Assembly: GCF_016127015.1 (NCBI RefSeq)
Contig: NZ_CP065972.1
Span: 434,001-498,000 of the forward strand
Length of the DNA: 64,000 bases
Direction: 5' to 3'
From: Corynebacterium tuberculostearicum
Lineage (GTDB): Bacteria > Actinomycetota > Actinomycetes > Mycobacteriales > Mycobacteriaceae
The notes under the pieces were generated by a model. It was not told the origin of the DNA. It searched no databases and saw only the letters and a program-made list of their open reading frames with translations. This document shows positions 34,601 to 43,914 of the stretch, in pieces. Made by a program: the position numbers and the translations under genes. How positions within the stretch are numbered: position 1 is the stretch's first letter; the number at the start of each line of letters is the position of its first letter.

Positions 34601-36419
34601 CGGGCGTGAGCACCTAGCCCAGGCCCCGGATGCACCCCTGCTTCGCGACGCCCTGGGTATCCCCATTCCTCCCGGCATCCCTGCCCAAGTGGCCACTATT
34701 TCCGATGCCTTGCCGCAGCTGGTCTCGCGCTGGGCGCGCACCCGCGGTCCGTTTGTGCTGCGCGATCTCACCGCGGCCTTCGACATATCCGTCTCCGCCG
34801 CGCACACCGTCCTCGGCGCGCTCGATGGGGTAGTGGAAGGCCGTTACCGGCAGGGAGTGGAGGAGCAGGAGTACTGCGCCGCCGCGGTGCTCAAGACCAT
34901 TCGCTCGCGCTCGCTCGCCGCCGCGCGGGCTGCTACCGAGCCGGTCTCGGGCGCTACCTTCGCCCGTTTCTTGCCGGAGTGGCATAGCATCGCACCGGCT
35001 GGAAAGCGCCCGGCCCTGCGCGGTGCCGATGGCGTCTTTTCCGTCATCGAGCAGCTCGCCGGGGTGCGCCTGCCCGCCTCCGCGTGGGAATCGCTCATCC
35101 TGCCCGCCCGGGTGGGCGATTATTCACCCACCATGCTCGATGAGCTCACTTCCAATGGCGAGGTGCTCATTGTGGGTGCTGGCAAGGCCGGTGCGGCCGA
35201 CCCCTGGATCATGCTGTTGCCCTCAGACTATGCTGCTCAACTCGCTCCGGAAACGGATGCCGAGGGCGTCAGCATGGTTCAGCGCTCCATCCTCGATGTC
35301 CTCGGCCGCGGCGGTGGCTTCCTCTTTGCCGATATTGCCGCCGAGGCCCCCGGTACCACCGAGGAGACCCGCGAGGCCCTCTGGGGGTTAGTAGAGATGG
35401 GCCTGGTAAGCCCCGATTCTTTCGCGCCTATTCGCACCCGACTGTCTTCCGGCGGTTCGCGCTCGGGCCGCACCGCGCATCGCTCGAAGCGGCGGCCCAC
35501 CCGCTCCCGCCTGCGCATGGGGCGCACCTCCTTCGCCCAGGCGCAGAATGCCGCGGGCGCGGGGACCCCGCCCGATGTCATGGGCCGGTGGTCGCTCGCG
35601 GTACCAGCCTCTACCGATGCCACCTCCCGGTCCGTCGCCCACGGCGAGGCCTGGCTCGATCGCTACGGCGTGCTCACCCGCGGCTCCGTCGTGGCCGAAG
35701 ACGTGCTCGGTGGTTTCGCACTGGCCTATAAGGTGCTCTCCGGTTTTGAGGAATCCGGCAAGGCCATGCGCGGCTACGTCATCGATGGGCTCGGCGCCGC
35801 ACAATTTTCCACGCCCGCCATCATCGACCGCCTGCGCGGCCTGGCCGATTCCCCGGACGTGACCGGCTGGCCCTCTGGAACCATCGAGCCCGAGACCTTC
35901 GTCCTCGCCGCCTGCGACCCGGCCAACCCATACGGTGCGGCCCTGCCCTGGCCGCAGCGCGACGACGCCGACGGCAAAGCCACCGGCGGGCCCACCCGTT
36001 CGGCCGGTGCGCTGGTAGTGCTTATCGACGGCCTACCCATCGCCCACCTCACCCGCGGCGGCAAAACCCTCACCACCTTTATCGAATCGCTGCCCGATGG
36101 CATCGACCCCGCCGAGGTATATCCCCGCTTGGTTTCCGCGCTCACGGACATGGTGGCGAGGGGAGCGTTGTCCCCGCTGGTCGTCGAAAAGTGCAATGGC
36201 AGCCCCATCCATAAAACCGATGCGGCGGCCCACCTGCGCGACGCCGGCGCCGGGATTACGCCTAAGGGCGTGCGCATCTCCGCCCGCGCCGCCGCTCCGC
36301 GCACCCCGCGGGCAGGCCGCCGGGCGACCGAGGCCATCGAAGAGCTCAGCTTTGATGATCCGCCGCCCGCTCCGCGCAATAATGGTGGTTTCCGCCCGCG
36401 CGGCGGGTACCGGCGCTAA
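31620..36419 (+). CDS. lhr: Lhr-family ATP-dependent 3'-5' DNA helicase
   Basis: The 1599-residue protein is full-length Lhr, much longer than Lhr-Core. The superfamily 2 motor has Walker A APTGSGKT (residues 45-52) and DEIH (178-181), with SNFLGGNRPVEIV and VGRAGH as later motifs. Winged-helix and Lhr-core domains follow to about residue 850, then the long C-terminal half. An arginine-rich linker lies near 1290. Mycobacterial Lhr is a DNA-damage-inducible translocase. The following gene encodes a DNA glycosylase, as in mycobacteria, which points to DNA repair. Confidence 0.93.
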   Translation: MPENILDRFRPQVAQWFQDVFAAPTTVQAQAWEKISRGEHALVVAPTGSGKTLAAFLWALNNLVEREGQLALPVGSGTAGSAAGVKVLYISPLKALGVDVENNLRAPLTGIARTAENLGLEVPDISVGVRSGDTPSAERARQVRKPPDILITTPESAYLMLTSKAAGILKTVDTVIIDEIHALAGTKRGVHLALTLERLQQVAGDFQRIGLSATVRPLSAVSNFLGGNRPVEIVAPAAEKKWQLDVHVPVEDMSDLPTPEQGSTIGEMTVDDAIGISSPSVDESALPTAKSIWPFIEDDLYAEIMAHRSTLVFVNSRRTAERLTSRLNELYAAEHDPESLSPATRRDPAQLMKQIDVAGKAPAVIARAHHGSVSKDERAMTETMLKEGTLKAVVATSSLELGIDMGAVELVVQVESPPSVASGLQRVGRAGHFVGAVSHGSFYPKHRADLVQSTLTVSRMRAGLIEEMHTPRNPLDVLAQQTVAAVAAAGEDGLDADEWYEMVRRAWPYRDLAREVYDSVLDLVSGVYPSTDFAELKPRVVYDRVTGVMTARPGAQRVAVTSGGTIPDRGMFGVFLYTGSGEGSGGAPRRVGELDEEMVYESRVGDVFTLGATSWRIEDITRDQVLVTPAPGHTGRLPFWNGDGAGRPYELGKALGEYRREVFSSPDIIADADDNARSNIVAYLQEQNEATGVIPDEKTLVLERFRDELGDWRVVLHTPFGRPVNSAWALAVGARVGERTGMDPQAVAGDDGIVLRLPEAESEPDGSIFAFDADEIADIVAEQVGNSALFASRFRECAARALLLPRRNPGKRAPLWQQRQRAEQLLDVARKYPSFPIILETVRECVQDVYDVPALTEVMRELGHRRIRIAEVTTEQPSPFASSLLFNYTGAFMYEGDSPLAEKRAAALALDPALLAKLLGTVELRELLDPEIIAEVHAQLQRTLPSRRARTTEEVADLLRVLGPIPIDELGEHADVPLSALDQLGTRIMRVRIGGREHLAQAPDAPLLRDALGIPIPPGIPAQVATISDALPQLVSRWARTRGPFVLRDLTAAFDISVSAAHTVLGALDGVVEGRYRQGVEEQEYCAAAVLKTIRSRSLAAARAATEPVSGATFARFLPEWHSIAPAGKRPALRGADGVFSVIEQLAGVRLPASAWESLILPARVGDYSPTMLDELTSNGEVLIVGAGKAGAADPWIMLLPSDYAAQLAPETDAEGVSMVQRSILDVLGRGGGFLFADIAAEAPGTTEETREALWGLVEMGLVSPDSFAPIRTRLSSGGSRSGRTAHRSKRRPTRSRLRMGRTSFAQAQNAAGAGTPPDVMGRWSLAVPASTDATSRSVAHGEAWLDRYGVLTRGSVVAEDVLGGFALAYKVLSGFEESGKAMRGYVIDGLGAAQFSTPAIIDRLRGLADSPDVTGWPSGTIEPETFVLAACDPANPYGAALPWPQRDDADGKATGGPTRSAGALVVLIDGLPIAHLTRGGKTLTTFIESLPDGIDPAEVYPRLVSALTDMVARGALSPLVVEKCNGSPIHKTDAAAHLRDAGAGITPKGVRISARAAAPRTPRAGRRATEAIEELSFDDPPPAPRNNGGFRPRGGYRR

Positions 36420-36437
36420 AGATCCACAGGAGGTGTT

Positions 36438-37256
36438 ATGCCCGAAGGCGATTCCGTTCTGCAGCTATCCAACCGCCTGCAGTTCATGACCGGCCGCGAG
36501 GTCACCGGCTGCTCCGTGCGCGTGCCACGCTATGCCACTGTCCACCTCGACGGCATGGTGTGCGAGCGCGTCTGGCCCTACGGCAAGCACCTCTTCATGC
36601 AATTCGACCAGACCATCGTGCACACCCACCTCAAAATGGAAGGCACTTGGGCCATCCACTACGCAGGCGATCGCTGGCGCAAGCCTGGGCATACCGCCCG
36701 CATCGTGCTGCAGCTGGCCAACTCCCCGCGCGATATCGAGGTCGTTGGCCACCAGCTGGGCTTCGTGGATATCTATCCTGCTGACCACTACCACCAGCGC
36801 ATCGCTCACCTCGGTCCAGATATCCTCGACCCCGATTGGGACCGCGAGGAGGCCCTGCGTCGGCTCAACTCCCGCCCCCAGCGCGCCATCGGAGCGGCGC
36901 TGCTAGACCAAAAGGTCGTCGCGGGGATCGGCAATGAATACCGTGCCGAGGCGTGTTTCCTTGCGGGGGTGCACCCGGCCACACCGGTGGCCGAGGTCGA
37001 TACCGCTCGCATCCTCGATATCTCTCGGCGCATTATGTGGGCCAACCGCACCTCCCCAGTGCGCGTAACCACCGGCGTGCGCCGCGCCGGAGAGACCACC
37101 TATGTCTTCGGCCGCAATCGCAAGCGTTGTCGCCGCTGCGGCACGTTCATCACCAAGGGCGCGCTCGGCGGTGTGGACCAGGGCGGCGACGAAGGCGAAC
37201 TCGAGCGCATCATCTGGTGGTGCCCGCATTGCCAGCCGCTTCACCCCGCGCAGTAA
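36438..37256 (+). CDS. nei: Fpg/Nei-family DNA glycosylase (endonuclease VIII type)
   Basis: The 272-residue base-excision repair enzyme starts MPEGDSVLQLSNRL; after removal of Met, Pro is the catalytic nucleophile and Glu the acid. K in HLKMEG and the helix-two-turn-helix (LLDQKVVAGIGNEYRAEACF) follow. A C-terminal zinc finger has CRRCG and CPHC. It removes oxidised bases and nicks the strand. AGGAGG lies 5 bases upstream of the ATG, and the gene is 18 bases after lhr, so they form one operon. Confidence 0.93.
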   Translation: MPEGDSVLQLSNRLQFMTGREVTGCSVRVPRYATVHLDGMVCERVWPYGKHLFMQFDQTIVHTHLKMEGTWAIHYAGDRWRKPGHTARIVLQLANSPRDIEVVGHQLGFVDIYPADHYHQRIAHLGPDILDPDWDREEALRRLNSRPQRAIGAALLDQKVVAGIGNEYRAEACFLAGVHPATPVAEVDTARILDISRRIMWANRTSPVRVTTGVRRAGETTYVFGRNRKRCRRCGTFITKGALGGVDQGGDEGELERIIWWCPHCQPLHPAQ

Positions 37257-37280
37257 GACGACCGCGCTAGTGTGGGAGAC

Positions 37281-37694
37281 ATGCGTACCTTTCTTAACAT
37301 CATTTGGTTCATCACTGGCGGGTTCCTCCTAGCCCTGGCCTACTTCATCTTTGGCATTATCGCCTGCATCTTCATCGTCACCATTCCAGCGGGCGTGGCG
37401 TCGTTCCGCATGGCTAATTTCGCCCTGTGGCCGTTCGGTCGCTCGGTGGTGCAGCCAGTGAAGGGAAGCGGCTCCATGTCCACCTTCTCCAATGTCGTCT
37501 GGTTCGTAGTCGCCGGCCTGTGGCTGGCCATTGGCCACGTCACCACCGCGGCGGCACAGGTAGTGACCATCGTGGGCATCCCAGCCGCGCTGGCCAACCT
37601 TAAGATGATCCCGGTGACCTGCTTTCCGTTCGGCCGCAAGATTGTGGACTCTGATCACATCCCATTCGGCTGGGAGCCGATGGTCAAGCTCTAA
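37281..37694 (+). CDS. YccF-domain membrane protein
   Basis: The 137-residue protein has two repeated halves. Each starts with an N/W-rich helix (TFLNIIWFITGGFLLAL and TFSNVVWFVVAGLWLAI) and ends in a PFGR motif (FALWPFGRSVV and CFPFGRKIV). This internal duplication is the YccF pattern. Function is unknown; it sits in the cytoplasmic membrane. I prefer ATG 37281 (MRTFLN) with GGGAG 5 bases upstream over the earlier frame start at 37272. It is probably the last gene of the lhr-nei operon. Confidence 0.85.
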   Translation: MRTFLNIIWFITGGFLLALAYFIFGIIACIFIVTIPAGVASFRMANFALWPFGRSVVQPVKGSGSMSTFSNVVWFVVAGLWLAIGHVTTAAAQVVTIVGIPAALANLKMIPVTCFPFGRKIVDSDHIPFGWEPMVKL

Positions 37695-37710
37695 ACCGCA
37701 TTCCGCTGAC

Positions 37711-37767
37711 AAAACAAGCACGTTCTGCTTAATGTTCCTTTGATTTGGGGCAGAACGTGCTTGTTTT
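37711..37767. terminator. 18-bp perfect inverted repeat, likely terminator of the lhr operon
   Basis: AAAACAAGCACGTTCTGC at 37,711-37,728 is exactly complementary to GCAGAACGTGCTTGTTTT at 37,750-37,767, with a 21-base loop. The A/T ends allow termination in either direction. The stem is longer than usual. Confidence 0.65.
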
Positions 37768-37799
37768 ACATCGCCGTGGGGCAAGCTCGGCCATAAAGC

Positions 37800-37849
37800 A
37801 GCCGCGTTATCCGCCCCCCGCCGAGTGGGTGGGAGGGCATAACGCGGCT
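37800..37849 (-). terminator. pgi terminator
   Basis: The 11-bp arms AGCCGCGTTAT and ATAACGCGGCT are extended by GC-rich pairing of CCGCCCCCC with GGTGGGAGGG. It lies 12 bases past the pgi stop on the minus strand. Confidence 0.7.
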
Positions 37850-37861
37850 CAAAGTGGGCCT

Positions 37862-39499
37862 TTAGCGGTTGGAGCGGTACCAACCGATGAGCTCATCGGT
37901 GGACTGGTCACCGGAGTCGGCGGCGGCAGCGCCGGAGACTGCCGGGGCCAGGTCATTGGCCTGCTGCTTGCCCAGCTCCACGCCCCATTGGTCGAAGGAG
38001 TTAATATCCCAGATAACGCCCTGGGTGAACACAATGTGCTCGTAGAGCGCGATGAGCGCGCCGAGGGTCTGCGGGGTGAGTTCCTCGGCCAGGATGGTGG
38101 TGGTCGGGCGGTTGCCCGGCATGACCTTGTGCGGCACGACGGCCTCGTCTACGCCTTCGGCCGCGATTTCCTCTGCGGTCTTGCCAAAGGCCAGCACCTT
38201 GGTCTGGGCAAAGAAGTTGCCCATGAGTAGATCATGCATAGAACCAGAGCCATCGGCGGTAGGGAAGTCCTGCTTCGGGCGGGCAAACCCGATGAAGTCC
38301 GCCGGGATGAGGCGGGTGCCTTGGTGCATGAGTTGGAAGAAGGCGTGCTGGCCATTGGTGCCCGGCTCGCCCCAGTAGATTTCCCCGGTGGACGGGGCGG
38401 TAACCGCGGTGCCATCGCGGCGCACGGACTTGCCGTTGGACTCCATGGTCAACTGCTGCAGGTAGGCCGGGAAACGGCCGAGGTCCTGGGAATAGGGGAG
38501 CACGGCGTGGGTCTGGGCGCCGAAGAAGTTGGTGTACCAGACGCCCAAGAGGCCCATGAGTGCCGGGACATTTTCTTCCAGTGGGGTGGTGCGGAAGTGC
38601 TCGTCCATGGTGTGGAAGCCCTCGAGGAAGCGCATGAAGTCCATCGGGCCAATGGTGCACATGAGGGACAAGCCGATGGCGCAATCCACGGAGTAGCGGC
38701 CGCCGACCCAATTCCAGAACGGGAACATGTTCTCGGTATCGATGCCGAACTCGGCTACCTTTTCCGCGTTGGTAGATACAGCGACAAAGTGCTTGGCCAC
38801 GGCGGATTCATCGCCATCGAATTGCTCGATGAGCCAGCGGCGCGCGGCGTGCGCATTGGTTAGCGTCTCCTGGGTGGTAAAGGTCTTGGAGGCGATGATG
38901 AATAGGGTAGATTCTGCGTCCAGACCAGCGAGCGTGGCGGCCATATCGGCCGGGTCAACGTTGGAGACGAACTCGGCGGAGATGCCGGCGACCTCATAGG
39001 AGCGCAGTGCCTTGGCCGCCATAGCTGGTCCGAGGTCAGAGCCACCGATGCCGATATTGACTACCTTTTTGATGGTGTGGCCGGTATGCCCGAGCCACGA
39101 GCCGGAGCGCAGCGCGGTGGCGAAATCGCGCATGCGGCCCAAGACCTCGTGGACATCGGCGGCGACGTCCTGGCCGTCAACGCTCAAGTCATCTTCGGCA
39201 GGGATGCGCAGTGCGGTGTGCAGCACGGCGCGGTCCTCGGTGTTATTGATGTGTTCGCCGGCGAACATGGCGTCGCGGCGGGCCTCAAGGTCAGCGGCCT
39301 TGGCTACCTCAACCAGCTGCTTGACGATGTCCCCGTCGATCAGGTTCTTCGACAGATCGACGTGCAGCCCGGCGGCGTCGAAGGTGAAGTTGCGGGCGCG
39401 GTCTGCATCGGCGGCAAAAAGCTCGCGGAGGTTGAGGTCCTTCTTCTCCTCATAAACCTTCGCGAGCTCGCTCCACTGGGCAGATGCGGTGATATCCAT
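37862..39499 (-). CDS. pgi: glucose-6-phosphate isomerase
   Basis: The 545-residue glycolytic enzyme interconverts glucose-6-phosphate and fructose-6-phosphate. Signatures are [34 protein letters not shown] (phosphate and catalytic region) and [19 protein letters not shown] use ATG 39499 ([13 protein letters not shown]); AAAGG lies about 12 bases upstream. The longer frame gives MPERPTT with no family support. Downstream are two strong hairpins. Confidence 0.96.
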   Translation of the reverse strand: MDITASAQWSELAKVYEEKKDLNLRELFAADADRARNFTFDAAGLHVDLSKNLIDGDIVKQLVEVAKAADLEARRDAMFAGEHINNTEDRAVLHTALRIPAEDDLSVDGQDVAADVHEVLGRMRDFATALRSGSWLGHTGHTIKKVVNIGIGGSDLGPAMAAKALRSYEVAGISAEFVSNVDPADMAATLAGLDAESTLFIIASKTFTTQETLTNAHAARRWLIEQFDGDESAVAKHFVAVSTNAEKVAEFGIDTENMFPFWNWVGGRYSVDCAIGLSLMCTIGPMDFMRFLEGFHTMDEHFRTTPLEENVPALMGLLGVWYTNFFGAQTHAVLPYSQDLGRFPAYLQQLTMESNGKSVRRDGTAVTAPSTGEIYWGEPGTNGQHAFFQLMHQGTRLIPADFIGFARPKQDFPTADGSGSMHDLLMGNFFAQTKVLAFGKTAEEIAAEGVDEAVVPHKVMPGNRPTTTILAEELTPQTLGALIALYEHIVFTQGVIWDINSFDQWGVELGKQQANDLAPAVSGAAAADSGDQSTDELIGWYRSNR

Positions 39500-39585
39500 G
39501 GTGGTAGGCCTTTCTGGCAACTAGCGCATTGGCAACATGTACCCCTCCCACCGTAGTCCAGAAAGCACTACCGCGTCGGGCCGTC

Positions 39586-40932
39586 TTAGAGGATGAGCGC
39601 GCCTGCCCAGCCGGCGATAAGCAGCGGAATATTGAAGTGGATGAAGGTGGGAATGACCGAGTCGCGGATGTGGTCGTGCTGGCCATCCGCGCCCAAGCCC
39701 GCGGTAGGGCCGAGGGTGGAATCGGAGGCGGGAGAGCCGGCGTCGCCAAGCGCGCCCGCGGTGCCAATAAGCGCCACGGTGGCCGCGGGGCTAAAGCCCA
39801 ACGACATGCACAGCGGCACATAGATAACGGAGATGATGGGTAAGGTGGAAAAGGAAGAGCCGATGCCCATGGTGACCACCAGGCCCACCACCAGCATCGC
39901 GCCGGCGGAAAGGACCTTATTGGTGCCAAAGAGGTTGGCGGTGGCATCCACCAGCGGGCCGACCTCATTGGTCGCCGTCATGACCGAGGCGAACCCCTGG
40001 GCGGTGATCATGATGAAGCCGATGAGCGCCATCATCTTCATGCCATTGGTAAAGACATCGTCCGCGTGCTTCCAATCCACCGCGCCGGTAAGCAGCAAAA
40101 TTCCCAAGCCGGTCAGCGCGCCGACCATGAGGCCATCGGATTCGAAGTCGAGCGCCTGCATGACAATCTGCACCACAAAGGTGGCAATGATGGCCACGAC
40201 GGAAACCCACACCTTATAAGCAGAGGGGGCCTCTTGGTGCTCCTCAGCCGCGATGGGCAGGTTTTCATAGTCGCGCGGTTTGCGGTAGCTAATGAAGATG
40301 GCGATGAGTAGGCCGGCGAGCATACCGAGCGCCGGCACGCCCATAACCTGCATGATATTGATATCGGAGGTATCAAGCCCCGCCTGCTGGATATTAAAGA
40401 GCAGGATGTCATTTAGGTAGATGGAGCCAAAGCCCACCGGAATGAACATGTAGGTGGTGATAAGGCCGAAGGTCAGGCAGGTGGTAATGAGCCGGCGGTC
40501 CAGGCGCAGCTTATTCATCACTGTAAGTAGCGGCGGGATGATGAGCGGAATGAAGGCGATGTGGACCGGGATGAGGTTCTGGCTCATCACGGACATGGCG
40601 ATGAGCCCGAGGATGAGCATCCACTTGGTGGCCAGGGCGGTCTTGGGGTCTGCTTCGCCGCTGCCGCCGAGCTTGCGGATGAGGAAATTAGCCAGGACCT
40701 GTGGCAGCCCGGCCGAGGCTACACCCATGGCAAAAGCGCCCAAGAGGGCATAGCTTAGGGCAATCTTGGCGCCGCCGCCCAAGCCGTCTTGGAAGGCGAC
40801 CATGGTGGCATCGAGGCCCATGCCCGACAGGAGCCCGCCGACGATGGCTCCTAGGAAGAGCGCTACCACCACATGCACGCGCAGGAGGGCGAGCACGAGC
40901 ATGACTATGACGGCGACGAGAACTGCATTCAT
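39586..40932 (-). CDS. Na+/H+ antiporter family membrane protein (NhaC-like/YuiF type)
   Basis: The 448-residue protein has about 12 hydrophobic segments, starting MNAVLVAVIVMLVLALLRVH. Residues SFSTLPIISVIYVP and GDAGSPASDSTLGPTAGLGA match the YuiF-like group of the ion transporter superfamily. Family members exchange sodium for protons or carry amino acids; the substrate is not defined by sequence. It lies 86 bases before pgi in the same direction, so it may be co-transcribed with it. Confidence 0.83.
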   Translation of the reverse strand: MNAVLVAVIVMLVLALLRVHVVVALFLGAIVGGLLSGMGLDATMVAFQDGLGGGAKIALSYALLGAFAMGVASAGLPQVLANFLIRKLGGSGEADPKTALATKWMLILGLIAMSVMSQNLIPVHIAFIPLIIPPLLTVMNKLRLDRRLITTCLTFGLITTYMFIPVGFGSIYLNDILLFNIQQAGLDTSDINIMQVMGVPALGMLAGLLIAIFISYRKPRDYENLPIAAEEHQEAPSAYKVWVSVVAIIATFVVQIVMQALDFESDGLMVGALTGLGILLLTGAVDWKHADDVFTNGMKMMALIGFIMITAQGFASVMTATNEVGPLVDATANLFGTNKVLSAGAMLVVGLVVTMGIGSSFSTLPIISVIYVPLCMSLGFSPAATVALIGTAGALGDAGSPASDSTLGPTAGLGADGQHDHIRDSVIPTFIHFNIPLLIAGWAGALIL

Positions 40933-40979
40933 GCTAATTCAGGGTACTGCATAGTATCGGCTGGGTCGTAATTATTCGG

Positions 40980-41303
40980 CTAACCCAGGCGGCCGCGGCC
41001 CATCCGCAGTAGCGCCGAGGCGATGGTGGGGCCTTCTTCCCCAAGTTCATCGCGGAACTGATTCAAAATGGCGATCTCGCGCGTGTGAACCAGGCGGGTG
41101 CCGCCGGAGCTCATGCGGGTGCGGCCAATAGCCTGAGAGACTTCCGTTCGGCGCTTGGCGGCATCCAAGATGATGCGGTCCATGCGGTTGATTTCTTCGC
41201 GATACTGCTGGATCTCCGCATCAGATAGGGGATCATCCGTACCCGAAGGCGTGCGGATGTCCAGGCCGTTATCGACGATGTCCTTGTTATCTTCTGCGGT
41301 CAT
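40980..41303 (-). CDS. chorismate mutase (AroQ type)
   Basis: The 107-residue all-helical enzyme rearranges chorismate to prephenate for Phe/Tyr synthesis. Typical residues are in YREEINRMDRIILDAAKRRTEVSQAIG and the C-terminal helix ENPTI-like EEGPTIASALLRMGRGRLG, whose last residues match the actinobacterial group. In C. glutamicum this small enzyme is activated by binding to DAHP synthase. I place the start at ATG 41303 (MTAEDNKDIV). The frame extends far upstream only because it shadows pcrA. Confidence 0.9.
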   Translation of the reverse strand: MTAEDNKDIVDNGLDIRTPSGTDDPLSDAEIQQYREEINRMDRIILDAAKRRTEVSQAIGRTRMSSGGTRLVHTREIAILNQFRDELGEEGPTIASALLRMGRGRLG

Positions 41304-41400
41304 AAGACCATATTGTGCCACCCGCCCGCGCAAAAGGAAATAGCAGCTTGCACGGCGGATACGGGGCGTGTCCGGTGGGGCTAGTAGGTTGGAAGGCACT

Positions 41401-43914
41401 ATGAACGAAAACTCTCCTTTTAGCCCTTCCCCGTCCACCGGCGGCGCACCCGCACCAAGCCCCTTTGGCGGCTTCGGTGCACCGCGCGCAGCGAGCCCGC
41501 AGCCTGATTCTCCCGATGCCTTGACCGAGGGCCTCAACCCACAGCAGCTTGAGGCCGTTACCCACTCGGGCAGCCCGCTGCTCATCGTGGCCGGCGCTGG
41601 TTCTGGCAAGACTGCCGTGCTTACCCGCCGCATTGCCTATCTCATGCGCCATCGCGGGGTAAATCCGTGGGAGATCCTCGCCATTACCTTTACTAATAAG
41701 GCCGCCGCGGAAATGAAGGAGCGCGTGGGCGGGCTGGTCGGCCCCGTGGCAGAGCGCATGTGGGTGTCTACCTTCCACTCCATCTGCGTGCGCATCTTGC
41801 GCCAAAATGCGCAGCTGGTGCCGGGGCTTAATACCAACTTCACCATTTATGATGGCGATGATGCCCGCCGGCTTTTATCCATGATTGCTAAGGACATGCA
41901 GCTGGATCTAAAGAAGTACACCCCGCGGGTTCTGGCTAATCAGATTTCTAATCACAAAAATGAGCTCATCGGGCCCGAATCCGCACTGGAAAAGGCGCAG
42001 CAGACCAAGAACCCATTTGAAACCACCGTGGCCCAGGTCTATGCCGAATACCAGCGCCGCCTGCGCGCGGCCAATGCCGTGGACTTTGATGATCTCATCG
42101 GTGAGGTGGTGCGGATTTTCACCCAGCACCAGCAGGTGGTGGAGTTCTATCGCCGGCGCTTCAAGCACGTGCTTATCGACGAGTACCAGGACACCAACCA
42201 CGCCCAATACGCCCTAGTTGCCGCGCTCGTGGGCAGGGGAGAGCTCGGCCCCGATGCCCCCGAGTTGTGCGTAGTGGGCGATTCCGATCAGTCCATTTAT
42301 GCCTTTCGCGGGGCCACCATCCGCAATATTCAGGAATTCGAGCGCGACTACCCCCAGGCGCACACGATCTTGCTGGAACAAAATTATCGCTCTACGCAGA
42401 CCATTCTCAACGCGGCCAATGCCGTGATCGCCAAGAATGAGAATCGCCGCGAGAAGAACCTGTGGACCGCCCACGGTGAGGGCGAGCAGATCGTAGGCTA
42501 TGTTGCTGATAATGAGCACGATGAGGCGCGGTTCATCGCCTCTGAAATCGATTCCTTGGCGGATAAGGGCCGCAGCTATTCCGATATCGCGGTCATGTAC
42601 CGCACCAATAACGCCTCCCGTGCGCTGGAAGATATCTTCATTCGCTCCGGAATTCCGTACAAGGTGGTGGGTGGCACGCGCTTTTATGAGCGGCGCGAAA
42701 TCCGCGACATGGTGGCCTACCTGCGCATCTTGGATAATCCGGACGATACGGTAAGTCTGCGCCGCATCATCAACGTGCCCAAGCGCGCCATTGGTGACAA
42801 GGCGCAGGGGCATATCGCCCTCCATGCGGAAAACCACGGCATTAGCTTTGGCAAGGCGCTTGCCGATGTCCCCCGGGGCGACGTCCCTGGCCTTGGCACC
42901 CGGGCCATTAACGCAGTAACCAAATTCAACGACATGATGGAGGGTATCCGCAATCAGATCCCGTCCATGCGCGATGAGGTTACCGGCCAACCGGATTTGG
43001 GCGAGCTGCTTTCCGCCATTTTGGATGCCACAGGATACAAGGCGGAATTGGAAAAATCGAATGACCCGCAGGACGGTGCGCGCCTAGATAACTTGAATGA
43101 GTTGGTATCGGTGGCGCGCGAATTTACCTCGGAGGCGGCCAACCAGCTTGCTGCCTCCGGTGCGGATGCAGTGGACCCCTCCGAGCTAGTAGAGGAGGGC
43201 GAAGCTGCGCCCGGTTCGCTGCAGGCATTCTTGGAAAAGGTGTCGCTGGTGGCCGATGCTGACCAGATCCCAGATTCCGAGACTGGTGTGGTCACCATGA
43301 TGACTCTGCACACCGCCAAGGGTCTTGAGTTCCCCGTAGTCTTTTTGACCGGCTGGGAGGATGGCCAATTCCCGCATATGCGCTCACTGGGTGACCCGAA
43401 GGAGCTGAGCGAGGAGCGCCGCCTCGCCTATGTGGGCATTACCCGCGCTCGCGAGCAGCTGTATCTTACCCGCGCCATATTGCGCTCGGCGTGGGGCAAT
43501 CCGGTGACTAATCCCGCCAGCCGCTTCCTCGGCGAGGTCCCAGACGACCTCATCAACTGGCGGCGCGAAGACTCCGATAGTTCCTTAACCGGCGCGTGGG
43601 GCGAGGACGATTACCAATATGGTCGTTCCTACGGCCGCGATTGGTCCGGGTGGGGCAGAGGCGGGTCCCGCGGTGGCCAGCGCGCTGCGTCTTCCCCATC
43701 GCAGCGCACCAGCAAGCCAGCGGCGACCTCGATGCCTAAGAACAATAACCTCAACCTTGCCGTGGGTGACCGCGTCAATCACGCTAAATACGGGCTCGGA
43801 ACCGTCATCGAAACGTCCGGCTCCGGTAAGCGCGCCACGGTCACCGTGGATTTTGGTTCTTCCGGTAAGGTCCGGCTGATGCTCATCGGCGGGGTGCCGA
43901 TGGAAAAGCTCTAG
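41401..43914 (+). CDS. pcrA: ATP-dependent DNA helicase PcrA/UvrD
   Basis: The 837-residue superfamily 1A helicase unwinds DNA 3'-5' in nucleotide excision repair and replication restart. It has a Ser/Pro-rich N-terminal extension of 40 residues, Walker A AGAGSGKT (64-71), VLIDEYQDTNHAQYALV, GDSDQSIYAFRGA, MTLHTAKGLEFPVVFL and YVGITRAREQLYL. A C-terminal UvrD-type Tudor domain is seen in GDRVNHAKYGLGTV. GGAAGG lies 5 bases before the ATG. Its stop overlaps the stop of the converging M23 gene by four bases. Confidence 0.95.
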   Translation: MNENSPFSPSPSTGGAPAPSPFGGFGAPRAASPQPDSPDALTEGLNPQQLEAVTHSGSPLLIVAGAGSGKTAVLTRRIAYLMRHRGVNPWEILAITFTNKAAAEMKERVGGLVGPVAERMWVSTFHSICVRILRQNAQLVPGLNTNFTIYDGDDARRLLSMIAKDMQLDLKKYTPRVLANQISNHKNELIGPESALEKAQQTKNPFETTVAQVYAEYQRRLRAANAVDFDDLIGEVVRIFTQHQQVVEFYRRRFKHVLIDEYQDTNHAQYALVAALVGRGELGPDAPELCVVGDSDQSIYAFRGATIRNIQEFERDYPQAHTILLEQNYRSTQTILNAANAVIAKNENRREKNLWTAHGEGEQIVGYVADNEHDEARFIASEIDSLADKGRSYSDIAVMYRTNNASRALEDIFIRSGIPYKVVGGTRFYERREIRDMVAYLRILDNPDDTVSLRRIINVPKRAIGDKAQGHIALHAENHGISFGKALADVPRGDVPGLGTRAINAVTKFNDMMEGIRNQIPSMRDEVTGQPDLGELLSAILDATGYKAELEKSNDPQDGARLDNLNELVSVAREFTSEAANQLAASGADAVDPSELVEEGEAAPGSLQAFLEKVSLVADADQIPDSETGVVTMMTLHTAKGLEFPVVFLTGWEDGQFPHMRSLGDPKELSEERRLAYVGITRAREQLYLTRAILRSAWGNPVTNPASRFLGEVPDDLINWRREDSDSSLTGAWGEDDYQYGRSYGRDWSGWGRGGSRGGQRAASSPSQRTSKPAATSMPKNNNLNLAVGDRVNHAKYGLGTVIETSGSGKRATVTVDFGSSGKVRLMLIGGVPMEKL

